A DNA stretch of 64,000 bases from contig CALFMO010000069.1 of assembly GCA_937879855.1 (NCBI GenBank), forward strand, positions 1-64,000. The letters are read 5' to 3'. Position numbers and translations under genes: made by a program. This DNA is from an uncultured Acidobacteriaceae bacterium. GTDB taxonomy: Bacteria; Acidobacteriota; Terriglobia; Terriglobales; Acidobacteriaceae. Shown here piece by piece: positions 59,464-64,000 of this stretch; the stretch's first letter is position 1; each line of letters opens with the position of its first letter. The notes under the pieces were generated by a model, which was not told the origin of the DNA, did no database searches, and was given only the letters and a program-made list of their open reading frames with translations.

Positions 59464-62400
59464 TTACTGCGGCGCCTTTCCCGTGGCGTTCGAACCGACT
59501 TCAGATGCCGCTTCCTCGCTCGCCAGTTGCTCTAAAACTGCGCGCAGGGCTCGCAAAACCTCGTCTGCGGCTGTTGCTTTCAAGACGAACCTCAGCATGC
59601 CGTCGGGAGTGAACTGCGCGCCGCGCTGGCCGGAGACGAAGCGGGCCAACTGTTCGGGATCGACGGCGGCGTTCTGTCGGAACTTGAAAGTCACCGAGTC
59701 ACGCTTGCGCTCGATGGCATTGACGCCTACACGTATGCACAGCAGCTTGAGCGACGCGTAGTCAAGCAGGTTGCGTACCGCGGGCGGCGGAGGACCGTAA
59801 CGGTCTTGCAACTCCGCGCCCACGTCGGCGAGTTGCGATTCGCTCTCGACACCGGCTACGCGCTTGTACATGCGTAGGCGCTGATTTTCTTCGGGAATAT
59901 ACTCCGCTGGGATGCGAATGTTGAGGCCGAGATTGAGCTGGGTTTCAGCTTCGTCGGGAGCGGCTTCGCCCTTCATTTCGCGGACGGCGCGCTCGAGCAT
60001 TTGGGTGTAAAGCTCAAAGCCGATGGCTTCAATATGGCCGCTCTGCTCGCCGCCCAGCAGATTCCCTGCGCCGCGGAGTTCCAGGTCGAGCGCGGCGATT
60101 TTGAATCCGGCGCCAAGGTCGGAGAATTCTTTCAAGGCCGCCAGGCGACGGCGTGCGATAGGCGTAAGTTCGATCTCCTTCGGAATCAGCAGGTAGGCAT
60201 AGGCGCGGCGGTTCGAACGTCCAACGCGTCCACGCAACTGGTAGAGTTCGGAGAGTCCCAGGCGGTCGGCACGGTTAATCAGAATCGTGTTGCACAACGG
60301 GATGTCGAGGCCGTTCTCGATGATGGTGGTGGCGACGAGGATGTCGGCTTCGTGATGCATAAATTGCAGCATTACCTTTTCGAGCTCGGCCTCTCCCATC
60401 TGGCCGTGGCCGACAATGATGCGCGCCTTCGGAACCAACGCCTGCAGCTTGGCCGCGATTTCCCAGATGCTCTCCACGCGGTTGTGCACGAAGTACACCT
60501 GGCCGCCGCGTTCTAATTCTTGTTCCAGCGCGGACTGAATAAGCTTGTCGTCCCAACTGGCGACGACAGTTTGAATCGCCATGCGATCTTTGGGTGGAGT
60601 CTCGATCACGCTCATGTCCCGCAGGCCGACCAGCGACATGTGCAGCGTGCGCGGGATGGGCGTGGCCGACATGGTGAGAACGTCGACCTGCTTGCGCATC
60701 TGCTTGATGCGTTCTTTGTGGCGCACTCCGAAGCGCTGTTCTTCGTCGACGATCAGCAGGCCGAGATCGGCGAACTTCAGGTCTTTGGAAAGCAGGCGAT
60801 GGGTGCCGATGAGGATGTCAATTTTCCCTGCTTCCGTTTTCTGCAGAATTTCTTTTTGCTGCTTGGGGTTGCGGAAGCGGCTGATCATTTCGATGGTGAC
60901 AGGAAACGGGCCGAAGCGCTGCTTGAAAGTTTCGTAGTGCTGGAAGGCTAAGACGGTTGTGGGCGCGAGCACGGCGACCTGCTTATTGTCGCCGATGGCC
61001 TTGAACGCGGCGCGCATCGCGACTTCCGTCTTGCCGTAACCGACGTCGCCGCATAGCAGGCGATCCATGGGCTGCGGCGATTCCATATCGCGGGTAACGT
61101 CGGCGATCGCTTGCGCCTGGTCTTCGGTCTCGTTGAACTCGAAAGCGTCTTCAAACTCGTGAACAAATTCGTTGCCCGCGGGGAAAGAATGACCCACGGC
61201 CATCTTGCGTTCCGCATAGAGTTTCAGCAGTTCGTCGGCCATGTCTTTCATGGCCTTGCGCACGCGCGCCTTGGTTTTGGTCCAGGCCTGCGTACCCAAA
61301 TGACTGAGCGACGGCTTGGCGCCCTCGGACGAGCGGTATTTCTGAATCAGGTCGAGGCGCGTGAGCGGGACGTACAGGCGCGCGCTCTCGGCGTATTCCA
61401 GCAACATGAACTCCGCGTTGCCATCGCCCTGATTGATTTCCTTCAGGCCCTGATACTGGCCGATGCCGTGTTCGACGTGGACAACGTAATCGCCGACCTG
61501 CAGATCGCGAAAGTCGGAAAGAAACGCCGAGATTTTTGACTTCTGGCGCTGCGGCCGTGAAGCCACCGTGTCGGACTCGTCGAACAAGTCGCGGGACCCG
61601 AAGATAGCGAGGTGCGCATCGGGAAACATCACACCATCGGGCACGTAGGCCTTGGCGAGCGTGGTGGTGTGAACTTCACCAGCGAAGTAACTGGTCTCGT
61701 CGGCATAGCTTTCGCCGCCGCGCGTGCGGCTTCCCAGGCGGAACGAGACGTTGTATTCAGTAAAAATATCGGCCAGGCGCTCGACCTCACCGGTATTTGG
61801 CACCGAGAACAGCACCTGGTTCCCTTGTCCGGTGAGCTTCTGAACTTCTTCAAGCATGGTGGGAACCGCGCCGTGAAAGCGCGGCGTGGGCTGCGTAAGG
61901 AAATTCACGACTGAGTCGGCATCTTCGCTTCGAGTGATGCCGAGATGCTCAACGTCCGCTCCGGTCAACGATGCGACTTTTTTCCACCAACCATCGGGCG
62001 GAAGATACAAATCGACAGGGCGCACGAGATTGCCGACGCCGCTGCGCTCGTGAGCTTCTTGAACTCGGGTCCAGAAGCGATCGAACTCGGTGCGCAGCAG
62101 ATCAGGCTCGTCGAGCAGTACGGCGGCGTTTGGCAGCAGATCGAAGACGGTGCGGTCGGCGCCGGCCACTGGAGCATAGAACTCCCAACCGGGAAAAACC
62201 GTGACTCCACCGGCGCGCACTGCTGCTTCGACGATTTCTTCCGTGCCCTCGATGCGTTTGCCCGAAAGCCTGGTATGAATTGCGCCCAACAGCAGATCGC
62301 TGACCGGAGTCTCGGTGAGCGGCAACAGCAGAGCTTCGTCCATGGGGTTTGACGAACGCTGCGATGTGGGATCGAAGCGGCGAATGGATTCGACTTCGTC

Positions 62401-63027
62401 GCCGAAAAATTCGATGCGCACCGGGCGTTCGGCTTCGGGGGAATAGACATCGAGAATGCCGCCGCGCAGAGCGTACTCGCCGGGCATTTCGACGACGTCG
62501 GCGGCGGTGTAGCCGACAGTATTCAGGTGGGCGAGGAGGTTATCGACGTCGAACGATTCTCCGCGTCGCAGAATGCGGGCCAGATCGGAATAGTATTCGG
62601 CGGTGCGCTGCAGGATGGCGGTCGCTGCGACGGGTGAAACTACGATTGATGCTTTGCCAGTGGCGATCTTCCAGAGCGCGGTCGCGCGCTCTTCCTGGAG
62701 TTCGGGATGTGGAGAAAGATTCTGAAATGGAAGCACATCGCGGGCCGGAAGGGCGACCACGGATTCAGGATCGCAGGCGCTGGTCAGTTCGCAGAAGCCG
62801 CGTAGCAACGGCACGACATCCTCGACCGCGCGGTTGTCATTAACTACGACAATGAGCGGCCGGTCGGCGTTCCGGCGAAGCAGCACGAGCAGCAAAGCTT
62901 TTGCCGTGGAGGAGAGTCCGGAGACACGAGTACGCCCCGTGCCCTCCCGCAGGTGGGAGGCTACACGCGTGAAGGCGGGAAGCATTTCTACGTCCGCGAA
63001 GAGTTCGCGAACGAAGGGAAGCAGCAT
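59464..63027 (-). CDS. mfd: Transcription-repair coupling factor
   Basis: 1187 residues, close to E. coli Mfd. N-terminal UvrB-like module (LSSTAKALLLVLLRRNADRP, ALRGGILDVYSPEAERPVRI), RNA-polymerase-interacting domain (LQVGDYVVHVEHGIGQYQGL), then the RecG-like translocase: GDVGYGKTEVAMRAAFKAIG (Walker A), LLIVDEEQRFGVRHKERIKQ (DEEQ box), MSATPIPRTLHMSL, VYFVHNRVESIW, and the TRG region LGAGFKIAALDLELRGAGNL. It dislodges stalled RNA polymerase and recruits UvrA. Its N-terminal ATG is at 63027. Confidence 0.97.
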   Translation of the reverse strand: MLLPFVRELFADVEMLPAFTRVASHLREGTGRTRVSGLSSTAKALLLVLLRRNADRPLIVVVNDNRAVEDVVPLLRGFCELTSACDPESVVALPARDVLPFQNLSPHPELQEERATALWKIATGKASIVVSPVAATAILQRTAEYYSDLARILRRGESFDVDNLLAHLNTVGYTAADVVEMPGEYALRGGILDVYSPEAERPVRIEFFGDEVESIRRFDPTSQRSSNPMDEALLLPLTETPVSDLLLGAIHTRLSGKRIEGTEEIVEAAVRAGGVTVFPGWEFYAPVAGADRTVFDLLPNAAVLLDEPDLLRTEFDRFWTRVQEAHERSGVGNLVRPVDLYLPPDGWWKKVASLTGADVEHLGITRSEDADSVVNFLTQPTPRFHGAVPTMLEEVQKLTGQGNQVLFSVPNTGEVERLADIFTEYNVSFRLGSRTRGGESYADETSYFAGEVHTTTLAKAYVPDGVMFPDAHLAIFGSRDLFDESDTVASRPQRQKSKISAFLSDFRDLQVGDYVVHVEHGIGQYQGLKEINQGDGNAEFMLLEYAESARLYVPLTRLDLIQKYRSSEGAKPSLSHLGTQAWTKTKARVRKAMKDMADELLKLYAERKMAVGHSFPAGNEFVHEFEDAFEFNETEDQAQAIADVTRDMESPQPMDRLLCGDVGYGKTEVAMRAAFKAIGDNKQVAVLAPTTVLAFQHYETFKQRFGPFPVTIEMISRFRNPKQQKEILQKTEAGKIDILIGTHRLLSKDLKFADLGLLIVDEEQRFGVRHKERIKQMRKQVDVLTMSATPIPRTLHMSLVGLRDMSVIETPPKDRMAIQTVVASWDDKLIQSALEQELERGGQVYFVHNRVESIWEIAAKLQALVPKARIIVGHGQMGEAELEKVMLQFMHHEADILVATTIIENGLDIPLCNTILINRADRLGLSELYQLRGRVGRSNRRAYAYLLIPKEIELTPIARRRLAALKEFSDLGAGFKIAALDLELRGAGNLLGGEQSGHIEAIGFELYTQMLERAVREMKGEAAPDEAETQLNLGLNIRIPAEYIPEENQRLRMYKRVAGVESESQLADVGAELQDRYGPPPPAVRNLLDYASLKLLCIRVGVNAIERKRDSVTFKFRQNAAVDPEQLARFVSGQRGAQFTPDGMLRFVLKATAADEVLRALRAVLEQLASEEAASEVGSNATGKAPQ

Positions 63028-63156
63028 GCAGTTTTGATTTTAACAGGAACTAGCGTGCGGTCATGTGAGGCGGGCGCAGGTTTACGCGGGTGAAGAAGGA
63101 ACCTCCCGTCGCCGTGCGGTGTCTGTAAGCCTAAAACCTAAATCAGGAGAGAGGAC

Positions 63157-63594
63157 ATGAAGACATTTCTGCTTTTTGTAAGGACATCCATCCTGGCGAC
63201 GCTCACTTTGATCCTATTGGTCCAGAGCAGCGCGGCCGATCAATCCTTGACCGACTTCGCCGGCACCTGGAAAGGAATCTGTCAGGATGGCAATCCGTTC
63301 GTTGTTTTGACTATCAGAGTCAGCGGAGGGACTTTGTCGGGCGACATCAGCATCGCCAACATGCAAGGTGGCAATGGCCAGTGCGCCACGGTGACCGATC
63401 CTCCAACCGCTGAGCACGCGATGAAGATCGACAGCGCGAAAGTGCAGGGCAACATTTTTAGTTTCCAAGGTTCAGCGAAGGCGCGGTTCGAGATGTCACT
63501 CGTCGACGCTCAAACGGCTCGGCTGAAATTCCTCGGTACACCCGTCGAAGATACTCCCTGGAAGCTGGTGAAGTCGGGCGATTCGTCCAGGTGA
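63157..63594 (+). CDS. Small exported protein of unknown function
   Basis: 145 residues, with AGGAGAGAGG before the ATG. A signal peptide (LATLTLILLVQSSAAD) precedes a beta-rich domain of lipocalin/avidin-like style: FAGTWKGICQDGNPFVVLTI, GGTLSGDISIANMQGGNGQC, and ARFEMSLVDAQTARLKFLGT. Two cysteines (Cys in GICQD and GQCATV) could form a disulphide. I recognise no family; the pattern is common for exported acidobacterial proteins of unknown role. Confidence 0.75.
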   Translation: MKTFLLFVRTSILATLTLILLVQSSAADQSLTDFAGTWKGICQDGNPFVVLTIRVSGGTLSGDISIANMQGGNGQCATVTDPPTAEHAMKIDSAKVQGNIFSFQGSAKARFEMSLVDAQTARLKFLGTPVEDTPWKLVKSGDSSR

Positions 63595-63921
63595 AGCAAA
63601 AGTTGAAATTGAGTTCCTAACGCCGCTAGGTCCTCGGCGATCCGTAGTTTTGAGCCACCACAACTTGTTGCATCTCCGGCGTAACAAGTTGTGACCTCTG
63701 TGTTTATCGCCAACTTCAAGGGTGGTTCCAAGCTCCCAGGACTCGCGCCCACCACAGGCGGTTCGCGTACTTCTGATATCTATGCTCGCGGAAGGGTCTT
63801 GGGCTAATCTCATGCCGTTCCCAGACAGACCCGGTCGACCCGAGGAATCCCAGCGCATGCGTGCGTCCTCGACTTGGCCGATTATCCAGGCAAGACCCTA
63901 AAAACTAATTGTTGAGGACTG
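63595..63921. other. 327-base gap containing a strong inverted repeat
   Basis: No gene seen on either strand that I can support. Its main content is the perfect 11-base inverted repeat at 63659-63693. Confidence 0.5.
63659..63693. promoter_or_regulatory. Perfect 11-base inverted repeat with 13-base loop
   Basis: CACAACTTGTT (63659-63669) and AACAAGTTGTG (63683-63693) around GCATCTCCGGCGT. No T run follows, so it is not a typical intrinsic terminator. It might be an operator for the lipoprotein gene downstream or an RNA structure. Confidence 0.55.
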
Positions 63922-64000
63922 ATGCGCACACTCTTTGCTGCAGTTCTGCTGCTGTCCGTGTGTCTGATCGGTTGTGGTTCGGGGGCGATGCAAAACCTGC
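63922..64000 (+). CDS. Lipoprotein N-terminus, cut by the window end
   Basis: The ATG at 63922 has GAGG six bases upstream. The visible 26 residues form a lipoprotein signal (MRTLFAAVLLLSVCLIGCGS), with lipobox LIGC. The rest lies beyond the window, so no function can be proposed. Confidence 0.7.
   Translation, partial: MRTLFAAVLLLSVCLIGCGSGAMQNL

Noticed and set aside
1..64000. tRNA, rRNA, transposase or prophage genes
   Set aside because: I looked for TTCRA loops with flanking stems, transposase motifs and phage modules and saw none; a covariance search would be more sensitive.

Overview
The window is a gene-dense stretch of high-GC (about 60%) chromosome. It most likely comes from an acidobacterium of the Terriglobia/Koribacter type. 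The lineage call rests on a long permease of the 'acidobacterial duplicated orphan permease' architecture, a very large TonB-dependent receptor with an N-terminal carboxypeptidase-regulatory domain, an FG-GAP/ASPIC-UnbV exported protein, and unusually abundant interspersed repeats between ordinary housekeeping genes. I saw no phage, insertion sequence, CRISPR array, rRNA or tRNA.

Layout. 0.2-7 kb: an ASPIC/UnbV protein, then a leftward glucuronoxylan-use cluster (GH67 alpha-glucuronidase, LacI-type regulator, xylulokinase). 7-11.4 kb: a small exported protein, the ABC-F protein Uup, a YkgJ-type Cys-cluster protein, a tiny hydrophobic protein and a Tat-exported aldo/keto reductase. 11.5-19.4 kb: a leftward aromatic amino-acid run, trpC-trpF-trpB-trpA-chorismate mutase-DAHP synthase-tyrA, followed by a two-subunit 3-oxoacid CoA-transferase. 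19.6-24.7 kb: a GH28-like protein, a nucleoside hydrolase, a lipoprotein and a SpoIIE/PP2C phosphatase. 24.8-29.2 kb: a molybdenum-cofactor operon (moeA, moaC, mog) with an embedded response regulator, preceded by a PilT-like ATPase. 29.4-32.6 kb: a TPR protein and queD-queE-queC. 33-37.6 kb: an AbrB/PIN toxin-antitoxin pair, a DinG-family helicase and Der. 37.8-42.3 kb: two paralogous membrane proteins, two ExbD/TolR proteins, a DinB-like protein and a radical SAM protein. 42.7-50.2 kb: aconitase, a TonB-C protein and the large TonB receptor. 50.5-64 kb: the ADOP permease, a response regulator, a Crp/Fnr regulator, an OprB-like porin, purD, purE, galU, mfd, an exported protein and the start of a lipoprotein.

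The most unusual content is the repeats. Nearly every gap in the leftward operons holds one of two kinds. The first is an array of degenerate 7-base units (occasionally 8 or 9), usually facing an inverted copy so that the RNA would fold as a long imperfect hairpin. These arrays supply the stop codons of tyrA, trpB and moeA and a probable ribosome-binding site for aroF. The second kind is a short element with conserved flanks around a GC hairpin whose arms differ between copies but keep pairing. Copies of these, or of related repeats, lie in frame inside trpB, der and dinG and are translated. I regard this repeat system as the best candidate in the window for something undescribed.
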